Source: Hormiphora californensis
Lineage: Eukaryota > Ctenophora > Tentaculata > Cydippida > Pleurobrachiidae
Direction of reading: 5' to 3'
Length of the DNA: 64,000 nucleotides
Assembly (NCBI GenBank): GCA_020137815.1
Contig: CM035350.1
Span: forward strand, 1,546,335 to 1,610,334
Positions 15,271 through 36,280 of this stretch are shown one piece after another. The notes under the pieces were generated by a model, which made no database searches, had not been told where the DNA came from, and saw only the letters and a program-made list of their open reading frames with translations. Each line of letters opens with the position of its first letter. Position 1 is the first letter of the stretch. The position numbers were made by a program, and so were the translations under genes.

Positions 15271-15907
15271 ATGGCTGAGGCGTCCCCAATCCAAATCCTG
15301 AGAATGGCGTGCAACAAAAAGACAGAGTGGGAGAAAGATGAGTTCCTTGATTCGGTTTACTGGATCCGTCAGATAATTGCCATCGTGTTCGGTGTAGTTT
15401 GGGGCGTAATCAAATTCAAGGGCATCTTCGGGATTCTTATGTAAGTCGGAAGGGGAATATTGTACCAAAATGTAACTGCTGCAAGAATCAGGATACTATT
15501 TTGATACACCGACCCTATTACTGCCTATCCCATCAGATATGTTCTGTTGAACCTTGGTATCATATTCTTCTACTATTCCTCATACCATGAGGTAGATGAA
15601 GAGGAATATGGGGGACATGGCGAGCTGGCTAAAGAGGGACTTCTCACATCCTTCTCTCTGTTTCTGGTACGCGCTACAACCCCACTGCTATGAAAGTAGT
15701 GCGCGTCAGCACTCCTTAAAGTTGAGAATAACAGCACTCGACGCGCGCACTTCCAATGTTTCCTATGACGCGTGGATTTGCAACTTGCTACAAATTGGTG
15801 TTGCATTTCCGACCATTGTCCGTTTTCCAATCACATCACTGTTTCAGGTATTTTGGATAATTCTCTACACGCTCTACATGCAGTCTGTAGTTTCTGTGGC
15901 GGTGTGA
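15271..15907 (+). CDS. RAB5IF: RAB5IF / C20orf24 family ER membrane protein
   Basis: Three exons (15271-15440, 15537-15666, 15848-15907) give 119 residues, close to the family length. Diagnostic pieces are KDEFLDSVYWIRQIIAIVFG, a VWGV loop, the FFYYSSYHEVDEEEYGG segment (family: YFSNYLQIDEEEYGG), ELAKEGLLTSFSLFLV and the last membrane helix VFWIILYTLYM. In vertebrates this small protein acts with the ER multipass translocon chaperones and has been linked to respiratory-chain assembly and RAB5. Three hydrophobic helices are visible. The acceptor of exon 3 splits the last membrane helix. Start chosen because it is the first ATG and follows a strong pyrimidine-AG. Confidence 0.88.
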
Positions 15908-17845
15908 CGGGGCATCAATACAATTTAAAGACTGGGTTGAGATGTTATATTATGTCCGGGGGACAGAGAGATAATTTAGTAATTTAATGAGGAGCTTGTT
16001 GTCGTTCGCAAGTTATCATTCATGTAGATAACTTAAAGAAATAGAGTGTCTATCTTTTAAGTGACTTGTGTGACATGTGTTTGAATTTTCATTATTTCCA
16101 AATAACCCCAGTTTCTCCTAATATGGTCATAGGACACGCAGGGAAGGGCTGCTGACATATCATATGAATATGAGCTGTCTCACTATCAGCCCCTCCCTGT
16201 CAATAATAAACGCATCACATGTTATCAGAAACTTTAATAATAAACCAACACACATACACAATGACAGGGCTCATTATTTCGTTTCTGATAGGGGTTTTCC
16301 GGGTTCATTCTGTAGCCATAAAATCTCAGACTCCCATAGGCAGCAACGTGTCCGGAAATGACACACACACACACGGCCTTAAATCAGGTGTTCACCCCAG
16401 TGGTTCAGTACGGGGGGAAGGGGTAAACACTTGATCAGAATATCACAGAGGTCAGGGGACCTCCTAGAGATAAGAGAGGGCATATATTGGACCTCATATA
16501 GAGGGTCTATTGGACCTCATATAGAGCCCGTCTATTAGACCTCATATAGAGAGGCGTCTATTAGACCTCAAACACTTGTCATTTTATCTCCCTGACACAA
16601 ACTTAACGGAACACTTCACCAACTCCTTACTCAACAACCACACATCAACGTGTGACACACGTCCCTCACATAGTCACACAGTCAATTGTTCTGTCTAATA
16701 TCGCGGGAATATCGCTGATATCCAGAGAACTTGATCACAACTTCTTCCCTCCCTGACACATCACTTTAACACACAAAACAGAGATATGAATATGTTCCCT
16801 TCCTCTTTTCCTCAACTGGTCCTATCTTGCATTCTGAAACTCCTCTTTTTAACGATACGGAGTACAGAAGGTGATGGGGAGGTCAAGAAAAAGAAGAGGG
16901 AGACTTCTCATTTCACATATCTCAAGTGGGAATTATTCTTATAAAAATAGATAGATACGGGAACACGCACACTCACACAGTACCCACATAGTCCCCTGTC
17001 CCAGTAGGGGGAGGGAGAACGGATAAAATCCATTCAACACATAATCTCGCTACTACGGGGGGTAAGAATATGTTCGTGTAGACAATACCTGTCACACACA
17101 ATTCTAATTAAAAATCAATGCCACCCAAATCCTGCAGCAGTAAGGGGCACACCCTTTAAAGAGAAACGGGTTTACTAGCGGGTTATTAGGGTGTGCCCCT
17201 TTTTTAATATTTCTATCAAATGATCCTCTATAAACCCCAAACTATATAATAACCTCTGGGTCTCACTGCATGCCGTCATCGCAAAGTTATTGAACACAGA
17301 GATAACTAAATTTTGGAACTGAATCGCATGCAGTGAAATCCAGATAATTAACCTATAACAAGTATATGAATCACAGTTGTATTACGCGTAGCATCCGTTT
17401 TATCATGTTTTTATCGTTTCATCTTTTTTACCACAATTGCATCTCTTGAACAGTGTCTTTATCTCTTTCTCAATATCTCTCTCTCAGCTTCCTCATCTCT
17501 TATTCTCAACTTCCTCTTTCCCTCTCCTTCTATCCTCGGGATTCCTTGTTAAACCAAAAAATCGAATCGAAATATAGTATCAAAATATACAAAGAGTTGT
17601 CGCGCATTGAATTCAATGCAGAAGGGGCAATTAAAATAATTTCTAACCAACACCAAACTACAACAATAAGGCCGGGTGCTCTCATTCTAAAGTCTAAACC
17701 ACCCAATTAATTACTCTTGGTATATACCTCAGCAACACTCAATTACGACGACATATTCACCGTGCGATTTTCCATTTTATCATTTTTTTCTTCCTTTTAC
17801 TTTTAACCTTTTTTTATTATTATTTTCTACAGTCAGTGATCATGA
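15908..17845. other. Intergenic, about 1.9 kb, with small repeats and hairpins
   Basis: No gene seen. It holds a short tandem array (16481-16570) of a TATTAGACCTCATATAGAG-type unit, a perfect 14-bp inverted repeat AAGGGGCACACCCT (17142-17155 and 17188-17201) and an 11-bp inverted pair TCACTGCATGC (17263-17273 and 17326-17336). Confidence 0.6.
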
Positions 17846-22585
<4,740 letters not shown>

Positions 22586-23689
22586 CTCAAGGACTTGCTC
22601 TAGACGAGTTAACACATCAATATAGACGCATATTAAATCTAAAATAGATTCAACAACACGCCCCTTTTGATGGGCATTAATTATCAATGGATGCTCAAAT
22701 GTTCATCTAAGGCAATGGCTGAACAACCGCTAGCGTTCACAGTGAATTGGGCAATATTTCGTTGGATTAATTTAGGATTTAATTCTATCGGAGGAGAGCC
22801 AAATGGAGAAGATAGCAGGGAACATGGGTAAGGAGACTGGAGAACTGAGAACTGAGAAGGTTGGCTGGCTTCAGGTCAGTTCAGTTCAGTTCAAGAATTT
22901 GTGAAACACAGGATATTTAAACTTGGCATATGATACTGCAGGCTCGATTTTATGCAAAAAGGGCAAATGGGACAGGTGAATATTGGCATATGCTACCGTC
23001 AATGAGAGATAACACAGCTCTTTTCAAGATTATCTTTTTTGAAACTTCCAACACCGATTTGCATCACTTTCAGCAGCCGAAGAGAAAGTGAGGAAGCGAT
23101 AAAGTAAGAACACGTATAAAGGGAGCTTGGCCAACGGCCTAGGCTGCCATCAACTGTCAAAAACGTGTGGACTGGAAGACTGCAGCCAAAAACCAAACGC
23201 GAAACTAAGAGAAGAAGAAAAACCTGAAAACCTGAACCAATGCAAAACGCGCGCATCACAAATTTTAAAAAGCTGTTTAAACATCATAATTTTAGCGCGT
23301 TACGTTGAATGCACTGAAGATATCTGATTGGATTTCGTGAAAGGAAATTTCCCGAAATTTCTTTTTTTTGGCCAACTTTCAAAAAACGAGTTGCAAGTCC
23401 TTTTTTAAACCGTTTATCCCGTTTTTTACATTCCGGATTCCCAATCAAATAGCTTATCTCCGGTTTTATAACTCAGGAAGCATTGATATTGCAGAAACAA
23501 TATTTGGAAACAAAAAGCCCGGGAAAATTTCAGACCCTCACTTGGGTTCTGTGAAGTTTCCCAATTCCCACGATCACAGCTCCGGAGTCCACCCCTGATG
23601 AGAGATAACGGGGCTGCAGCGTGGGCTAAGGGCATGGGGATTCATATCTCAGACTTCAGATAATCTTCCCTACTGGATAGATTTCCATT
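22586..23689. other. Intergenic between divergent TENT4 and MST genes
   Basis: Shared upstream region of two divergently transcribed genes. No coding exon recognised. Its right end passes into a copy of the hairpin-ended element; a GGGGCTGCAGCG fragment resembling that element's tip occurs alone near 23610. Confidence 0.5.
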
Positions 23690-24236
23690 TTCCAACCCCC
23701 TCATGCGTGCATCCCCCGTAACGAGGGGACTGGAGGGAATGCTGCGCACACGCGTTTGGTCCGAGTCGAAAATAACTTTGCGGTCGAAAAAACGGCGGTG
23801 CTTATAACTTTGGCCCCTGAAGTCTGTTTGACTTGATTGATGATTCTTTCACCAGTTGTTAGATCTGACAATTATCTACCTTGCTGTTTTTGAGAGAAGT
23901 AGATTGGACTTATGGAGGCTGAGCAATAGCCGTTTAAAGATGGGTTGTTTTCAAAAAGTGACGTCACAGGTTCCTGCAGGGATACCTTTTTTCAAATTTT
24001 AATTCAAATTTCGATTTTACCGCACTCGATTTTGCGGAGTTTGGTTCATATCTCCTGTTCATGATAAGATAGAGACTTAAAACCGGTTGCAATTGAAAGA
24101 TCTTATCTTTCTCTTTCCAACGCTACCAAAACGATTTCTGTGCCTTATCAGGAACCGGAGATATGATTGATTAAGTATTCCCCCTAGCGTGGTATTCCCT
24201 CCAGGCCCCTTATAAGGGGCCTGCAGCGTATGCCAA
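23690..24236. mobile_element. Hairpin-ended non-autonomous element, copy C (reverse orientation)
   Basis: Reverse-oriented relative of the 9536-10101 element. The right end is complete (CCTGCAGCGTATGCCAA, preceded by the GGCCCCTTATAAGGGGCC palindrome and GGTATTCCCTCCA); the left end keeps the CCCCCTCATGCG hairpin but lacks the outermost 15 bases. It ends less than 80 bp before the MST kinase start codon, so it occupies that gene's promoter region. Confidence 0.8.
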
Positions 24237-24313
24237 TCCAAAACCTATCCAACACAACCGGGATGAAACTGTCTGTAAACTTAAACAATGCACTTCTTTT
24301 AGCAGGAATCATC

Positions 24314-28607
<4,294 letters not shown>

Positions 28608-30274
28608 GGGAAAGAGAGCTGCTGGGAGTATGTATTTTTTGATGAGAAGTGTATACAATTTTAGATGATTTTATTTCTGAAGAATAATTGAATGGACCGC
28701 TGACCAATCAGATTGTGTGTGACGTTGTGTATGGAATTTCTTTTTTACCCCTCCACAAATCCATTGTTATTTGCTTACAACAACTTCCCCCAACAAGTGA
28801 AGATTATACATCATCTGATGTCAATGGCAGGTTGTTTATTCTGTACTGTATGGAACGCGCCGAGTCATTACCATTATGCTAAGTACGACTTTTCAGCGCA
28901 GCGCAGAACACTCCACAGTCGGCATCTGAAGCACGTTGTGCGCGGCGCTGACAAGTGATGCTTGATCACATCTCGGACATGATAGAGCTGTATTGCATCT
29001 GTCATGCATATCTCACAAGCTCTAATGGTTCAGAAGTTACTACTACTGTTTGCAAGGCACCATGCACTACTACCGTGTCGCGCTTCCCTCTTTTATCTTC
29101 CTCTCTCTGTTGCATATCAAAACGTAACTTATATGCGTGTCTTTCATATCACTTTCAGTCTACGCATTTCTCTCTCCCCCTGTGTCTTCTATTTTGTTTC
29201 CACAATACACCTTTTGTGTGGCCCCTCTACTGCTTCCCCATAGTGTTACACTTACTGCTGCACTGAAGAGTGTTTTACTGCATGAATTGTGCACATGAGT
29301 GTATGTGTCGGCATTACATTTATTCCTTTGATAAGAAAAATAAAACTGGAAAGCATCAATGTTCCAAGTTCATGCTCTATTGCTCATCTCTCTCTTCCTC
29401 TCTTTGCTTGTGCGTTGAGACCGGAGCACTCGCGAATGCACGCTAAAATTGAATATGTGACTAGTCGCGAGAGAGGGAGAGAGATATATAGATATAGATA
29501 GTGAGAGAAAGAGAGGCAGAGGGAGGGATAGAGAGAGACATTTTCAAACCTATCCACTCCCTATATTGTACTCTAGATATCGGATTTGTAAGTGCATCTG
29601 AGCATCTCCCATTCTCTCCCACTCCGTATCTCATCACCATTCCTATCTCTTTCTCTCTCTCGCTCTCAATCTTTCCCATTCTTAACGACACATTGCGGTT
29701 GAATGAAACCTATCGGATACAACTAAATGAATAGGCTTTTAAACCTACTTTTTATAGTGTCTCTCGCACGTGCAGCATCCGTGACAGAAAGTCCATTTTG
29801 CTCTTTCAATTATCCAACCGTGTGGCCGTCCCTCTGGGATGCACTTTCCCGACATGAAGTCTTCCTACTGACTCATTTGTTAAATAATTAGATTAGGATA
29901 TCTCATTAAGGTGCTTTATTAACAGATAACAATAGACAGTGCACGCTTGAGGTGCCTAATAGGCACCTCAAGAAATGCATGACATCGAAGGGTTGCTGAG
30001 ATCGATTTAGTAACAGCTCTGAGAGAAAGTCGACTATCATTTGAATCTAAATTTAAGATGTTTCCCTCCTTCGCCAAAATAGTAGTGCACCTTGCCCCTC
30101 ATCTCTGATATTTTGATTGAATTGCTAGCTTCAAAGTAGTTTCTATTAATAGTACCAACTACCGGCGTTCATTACCCACCTTGTGATATCTTACTATCTT
30201 CTGCCCCCACTGATTGGTAATATTTCATTATATCATCCTCGCCCCCAGTGGTAACATCTTCTCCTACAGTGGTA
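28608..30274. other. Intergenic, about 1.7 kb
   Basis: No gene recognised. It contains a short GA tract (29468-29530) and a perfect palindrome at 29946-29972 (13-bp arms CTTGAGGTGCCTA around one base). Confidence 0.6.
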
Positions 30275-33200
30275 ATGTTTATAAAGGTACTGTATGGAGA
30301 TAATAAGGAGGCAATATTCAATCCTCAGTGCCGAACACTCCTTCTTTTGGAACACATAAAGGAGCATGTTGGATATCAACCTAACAGTACGTACCCCAGT
30401 AATATCATTTATTTGTTCGGTTTTGGCAGTAAGGGGAGCGCCCCACGGTTGCGAGGTGCCCAAAGTTCGGTTCTGTACAAACTAAAACTACCAGCTCGAT
30501 CACCCCATCCTCCCGTGCTCCCTTACACAACAATGACCTCCCGCAATGTTCTCCTATAAAATACCTCCCCTTCTCAGTTGACATTGATCTATCTGATGAG
30601 AATGGTTTCATAGTTCACCTTCTCAAATCACCGCCCCTACAATTCGCATCGGAGTTCCTGGAATCTAGGAGGACATTTATACTTGTCAAAGTTTCTAGTA
30701 AGTGTAACTAAAGAGGAAATTAACAGGGTGTGAACTGCATGTCGTGTTTGCTAGTCGCGAGCGCGCTTGCGAGACAAGCAAACACGTCAAGGTTCATTAA
30801 CAAGCATGCTGCTCAGTCATTTTAGATTTAATACACAATGTAAGGATACCATGTAATAGGTGAGACTCTTGCCGTCACCCTCGTTCAAGTCCCGTGAAAA
30901 ACGGAGCAGTACACGCAAACTGATGCCCATTTTCCTCGCGTGACCCCGATTCAGCAGTTTGAGACACCAACTCTTTAGGGGGCCATATCTCAGGAACCAG
31001 ACAAGATAGGAAAAATCGCCGTCTAATGAGGCGTACAGTTTTTAATCTAGTTTACCACTGTACCGGCCGTTTCACTCTCCGACCTAAAACAAAAATCGCA
31101 ACCCCACAAAACTTCAAAATAATGAAATTCGCATCTCGCATGTCGTGTTGCATGTCGTGTTGCATGTCGTGTCATGTTATTGACGCGCTCGCGTTCAACT
31201 CTCACACAGCAGCTGCAGAACATGGCGGGAAACATCGAGGAGTAGAGAGAGGGTCGGTGCCGAATCAAATATTTCTTGATCTTGATCTACTCCATCTCTC
31301 AGCTATCCTACCCCTCATCAACTCGATCTCTCAGCTACCCTACCCCTCATCTACTCCATCTTTCAGCTACCCTACCCCTTATCTATTTAGTCCATCTCTC
31401 AGCTACCCTACTCCTCATCTACTCCATCTCTCAGCTTCCCTATTAGATGGAAACGATTAGGGGTAGGGAATCCCTATCCATAATCGTTTCCATCTCTATG
31501 CTTCCCTAGCCCTCATCAACTCCATCTTTCAGCTACCCTACCCCTAATCTAGTCCATCTCTCCGCTACCCTACTCCTCATCTACTCCATCTCTCAGCTAC
31601 CCTACCTCCCATTTACTCCATCTCTCAGCTACCCTACCTCCCATTTACTCCATCTCTCAGCTTCCCTACCTCCCATTTACTCCATCTCTCAGCTTACCTA
31701 CCTCCCATTTACTCCATATCTCAGCTTCCCTACCTGCCATTTACTCCATCTTTCAGATACCCTACCTCCCATTTACTCCATCTCTCAGCTTCCCTACCTC
31801 CCATTTACTCCATCTGTCAGCTTCCCTACCTCCCATTTACTCCATCTCTCAGCTACCCAACCTCCCATTCACTCCATCTATCAGCTACCCTACCTCCCAT
31901 TTACTCCATCTCTCAGCTTCCCTACCTCCCATTTACTCCATCTTTCAGATACCCTACCTCCCATTTACTCCATCTCTCAGCTTACCTACCTCCCATTTAC
32001 TCCATCTCTCAGCTTCCCTACCTCCCATTTACTCCATCTCTCAGCTTCCCTACCTCCCATTTACTCCATCTCTCAGCTACCCAACCTCCCATTCACTCCA
32101 TCTATCAGCTACCCTACCTCCCATTTACTCCATCTCTCAGCTTCCCTACCTCCCATTTACTCCATCTCTCAGCTTCCCTACCTCCCATTTACTCCATCTC
32201 TCAGCTTACCTACCTCCCATTTACTCCATCTCTCAGCTTCCCTACCTCCCATTTACTCCATCTCTCAGCTTCCCTACCTCCCATTTACTCCATCTCTCAG
32301 CTACCCTACCTCCCATTCACTCCATCTATCAGCTACCCTACCTCCCATTTACTCCATCTCTCAGCTTCCCTACCTCCCATTTACTCCATCCCTCAGCTTC
32401 CCTACCTCCCATTTACTCCATCCCTGCCTCCCATTTACTCCATCTCTCAGCTACCCTACCTCCCATTCACTCCATCTCTCAGCTACCCTACCACCCATTT
32501 ACTCCATCTCTCAGCTTCCCTACCTCCCATTTACTCCATCTCTCAGCTTCCCTACCTCCCATTTACTCCTTCTCTCAGCTTCCCTACCTCCCATTTACTC
32601 CATCTCTCAGCTACCCTACCTCCCATTTACTCCATCGCTTACCTTCCCTACCTCCCATTTACTCCATCTCTCAGCTTCCCTACCTCTCATTTATCCTAAC
32701 ATTCCTACCCCTGAGAGATGGAGTCAATGGGAGGTAGGGAAGCTGAGAGATGGAGTAAATGGGAGGTAGGGAAGCTGAGAGATGGAGTAAATGGGAGGTA
32801 GGAAAGCTGAGAGATGGAGTAAATGGGTGGTAGGGTAGCTGAGAGATGGAGTGAATGGGAGGTAGGGTAGCTGAGAGATGGAGTAAATGGGAGGCAGGGA
32901 AGCTGAGAGATGGAGTAAATGGAAGGTAAGGTAGCTGAGAGATGGAGTAAATGGGAGGTAGGGAAGCTGAGAGATGGAGTAAATGGGAGGTAGGGTAGCT
33001 GAGAGATGGAGTAAATGGGAGGTAGGGAAGCTGAGAGATGGATCAAATGGGAGGTAGGGTAGCTGAGGGATGGAGTAAATGGGAGGTAGGGAAGCTGAGA
33101 GATGGAGTAAATGGGAGGTAGGTAAGCTGAGAGATGGAGTAAATGGGAGGTAGGGTATCTGAGAGATGGAGTAAATTGCAGGTAGGGAAGCTGAGATATG

Positions 33201-35016
33201 GAGTAAATGGGAGGTAGGAAAGCTGAGAGATGGAGTAAATGGGTGGTAGGGTAGCTGAGAGATGGAGTAAATGGGAGGTAGGGAAGCTGAGGGATGGAGT
33301 AAATGGGAGGTAGGGAAGCTGAGAGATGGAGTAAATGGGAGGTATGTAAGCTGAGAGATGGAGTAAATAGGAGGTAGGGTAGCTGAGAGATGGAGTAAAT
33401 GGGAGGTAGGGTAGCTGAGAGATGGAGTAAATGGGAGGTAGGGAAGCTGAGAGATGGAGTAAATGGGAGGTAGGGTAGCTGAGAGATGGAGTAAATGGGA
33501 GGAAGGGAAGCTGAGAGATGGAGTAAATGGAAGGTAAGGTAGCTGAGAGATGGAGTAAATGGGAGGTAGGGAAGCTGAGAGATGGAGTAAATGGGAGGTA
33601 GGGTAGCTGAGAGATGGAGTAAATGGGAGGTAGGGAAGCTGAGAGATGGAGTAAATGGGAGGTAGGGAAGCTGAGAGATGGAGTAAATGGGAGGTAGGTA
33701 AGCTGAGAGATGGAGTAAATGGGAGGTAGGGTATCTGAAAGATGGAGTAAATGGCAGGTAGGGAAGCTGAGATATGGAGTAAATGGGAGGTAGGTAAGCT
33801 GAGAGATGGAGTAAATGGGAGGTAGCGAAGCTGAGAGATGGAGTAAATGGGAGGTAGGGAAGCTGAGAGATGGAGTAAATGGGAGGTAGGGTAGCTGATA
33901 GATGGAGTGAATGGGAGGTTGGGTAGCTGAGAGATGGAGTAAATGGGAGGTAGGGAAGCTGAGAGATGGAGTAAATGGGAGGTAGGGAAGCTGAGAGATG
34001 GACTAGATAAGGGGTAGGGTAGCTGAAAGATGGAGTAGATGAGGGGTAGGGTAGTTGAAAGATGGAGTAGATGAGGGGTAGGGTAGCTGAGAGATCGAGT
34101 TGATGATGGGTACGTAGGATAGCTGAGAGATGGAGTAGATCAAGATCAAGAAATATTTGATTCGGCACCGACCCTCTCTCTACTCCTCGATGTTTCCCGC
34201 CATGTTCTGCAGCTGCTGTGTGAGAGTTGAACGCGAGCGCGTCAATAACATGACACGACATGCAACACGACATGCAACACGACATGCGAGATGCGAATTT
34301 CATTATTTTGAAGTTTTGTGGGGTTGCGATTTTTGTTTTAGGTCGGAGAGTGAAACGGCCGGTACAGTGGTAAACTAGATTAAAAACTGTACGCCTCATT
34401 AGACGGCGATTTTTCCTATCTTGTCTGGTTCCTGAGATATGGCCCCCTAAAGAGTTGGTGTCTCAAACTGCTGAATCGGGGTCACGCGAGGAAAATGGGC
34501 ATCAGTTTGCGTGTACTGCTCCGTTTTTCACGGGACTTGAACGAGGGTGACGGCAAGAGTCTCACCTATTACATGGTATCCTTACATTGTGTATTAAATC
34601 TAAAATGACTGAGCAGCATGCTTGTTAATGAACCTTGACGTGTTTGCTTGTCTCGCAAGCGCGCTCGCGACTAGCAAACACGACATGCAGTTCACACCCT
34701 GATTAAATGGGTAGTTTGAGGTGTTCTTGGTGTGTTTACAATTCCAACTCCCCTAGAACATGACGATGGCAGTGAGTCAGTGGAACCCATGTTAAACAAT
34801 CTCCGGGCCGATCGACCAAATGCATTTGGTGGGTTCCTAGTAGTATAGCCTTCTCTTCACTACAACTTACCAATCTCAATACAAGTGTGTAACCTACTCC
34901 TTCCCCCAGCCCGGCTAACGAGTTATGACAGTTATGGAGGGCAACAGACGGAGGTGACAGCGGACAAACGGGTGGGAAGACAGCGCAGTAAAAAATCGGG
35001 GAAACGAGGAAAATAA
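30275..35016 (+). CDS. CXorf65 homologue (uncharacterised conserved family)
   Basis: Four phase-1 exons (30275-30386, 30578-30697, 34757-34828, 34910-35016) give 136 residues. The N-terminus MFIKVLYGDNKEAIFNPQC, the LLLLEHIKEHVGY helix, the acidic IDLSDENGFIVHLL segment and FASEFLESRRTFILVKV parallel the vertebrate CXorf65 protein, which starts MFI-V-GD, has a LLLLHHIK helix and a DL-DE-G segment. The tail is Lys/Arg/Ser-rich and low complexity. Function is unknown in any animal; the start looks like a ubiquitin-like beta-grasp fold, which is inference. The second intron is 4.06 kb and almost entirely a foldback element; flanking exons are intact, so the gene should still splice. Confidence 0.75.
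31285..32700. repeat. 32-bp tandem array, left arm of foldback element
   Basis: About 44 copies of a unit such as CTCCCATTTACTCCATCTCT followed by CAGCTTCCCTAC. Copies nearest the outer end vary more. Interrupted at 31445-31495 by a small palindrome with perfect 15-bp arms AGATGGAAACGATTA. Confidence 0.92.
32705..34140. repeat. 32-bp tandem array, right arm (inverted)
   Basis: About 45 copies of the same unit in opposite orientation. On the minus strand the unit has no stop codon in any frame, so a 564-codon open frame (34399-32705) runs through it and the outer arm; the left arm starts the same frame but is interrupted by the small palindrome. Confidence 0.92.
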
Positions 35017-35140
35017 TACATGATTTGGGACACAAAATGGGTTCATGATATGTATAGACACAATTGAACACACACACACATATACGTATGTGATTTTATC
35101 GGATAACGCTGCAGATACAACTCACAGAGTGTAATACAGC

Positions 35141-35173
<33 letters not shown>

Positions 35174-35239
35174 CATCTCTCCGTCTCTCCGTTCTCCCCT
35201 CTCTCTCTCTCTTCTCCTCTCTCTCTCTCTCTCTCTTCT

Positions 35240-35272
<33 letters not shown>

Positions 35273-36280
35273 ATCTCCTCTCATCCTCCTCTCTCTCTTT
35301 ACTCTCTCTCTCTCTCCTCTCTCTCTCCTCATCGTCTCTTCCTCTCTCATCTCCTCTCTCTCTCTTCTCTCGAACTCTCTCTCTCTCGTCTTCTCCATCT
35401 CTCTCTCTTCTTGTCTTTCTCTCTCCTCTCGTCTCTCTCTTTCTCTCTCTCCTCCTCTTTGTTTCTCTCTCCTTTTTTTTTTCCACTCTCTCTTTCGTCT
35501 CTCTCTCGTCGTTCTATCTCTCTCCCGCTCGTCGTCGCTCTCCATCTCTGGTCTTCACTCTCCTCGCGATCTCTCTACTGTCGCATGCTCATTCTTCTCT
35601 TCTCTCTCGTCTCATCTCTCACTTTCTCACTCGATCACTTCGTCACAAGCTCATTCTCAGCATCGTCTCAATTCGCATTGTAGAATTTCCTCTCCTCCTC
35701 TCTCTCTCTCTCTCTCTCTACTTCTCATCACATCGCTTCGGCTCACTCCCTTGCTTCCGCTGCTCTACGTGCGTGCTGCGTGCTCTTTCCTGCTACATTT
35801 TACAGCTGTTAATTCTAGTAGTCAGGGTATATATGTATATTTTTTTACCCTACCCAAAGCGACACACAATACTCGATCTGCGTTATTTTTATTGTCCGCG
35901 TAGTTGGTATAAGCAGTGTTAATTTGCCCCGGTGTGGCCCCGATTTACAATTAATCTCTCCTTGTCTTACTTTGTTCACGGGGGATTTAGCTCTTCAAGT
36001 TTCCCCCTCTGTAGTACACTTAGCCCAGTGTTCTGTGGAAAGAGGATGGCTGTTATGAGGAAAAAAAGAGATCCTGAATATAAAAACTTGCAGACTGAGT
36101 CATGCTATTTTAGTAGCTCTATGATAATAGCATATGACGTATTTTGATGTCACTCGTCTAGACGTTTCTAGAAGAATAACAAGTCTTTCATTCGAGGTTC
36201 CTGGACGTTTAAACCATTGGGGGTTACAAGAACCACCAGTGATTCCAGGAAACATCAGTGATAATTGTTATACCGCCTAC
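35017..36280. other. Intergenic, dominated by CT-rich degenerate repeat
   Basis: 35140-35720 is imperfect CT/TC with CTCC and CGTC interruptions. The rest shows no supported exon. Confidence 0.6.
35140..35720. repeat. Degenerate CT-rich satellite-like tract
   Basis: About 580 bp of pyrimidine-rich sequence, too irregular for a single unit. It yields spurious Arg/Glu-rich frames on the minus strand. Confidence 0.85.

Larger units (their letters stand above)
30724..34701. mobile_element. Giant foldback (FB-like) element, 3,978 bp palindrome
   Basis: Two long inverted arms meet near 32703. Each arm has an outer unique part of about 560 bp (left 30724-31285, right 34140-34701) that is near-identical when reversed, beginning CAGGGTGTGAACTGCATGTC, and an inner array of a 32-bp tandem repeat. 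The ends are CAGGG...CCCTG and the 5-bp ATTAA flanks both sides (30719-30723 and 34702-34706), a target duplication containing TTAA. Long inverted repeats made of about 31-bp tandem repeats are the structure of Drosophila FB elements; homology to those is not claimed. No transposase seen. Confidence 0.88.

Noticed and set aside
17142-17201. Hairpin followed by a T run, like an intrinsic bacterial terminator
   Set aside because: The DNA is clearly animal; the hairpin is more likely a MITE remnant or chance palindrome.
31285-34140. CRISPR-like array of about 32-bp repeats
   Set aside because: The repeats are directly contiguous with no spacers and lie in a eukaryotic intron within a foldback element.
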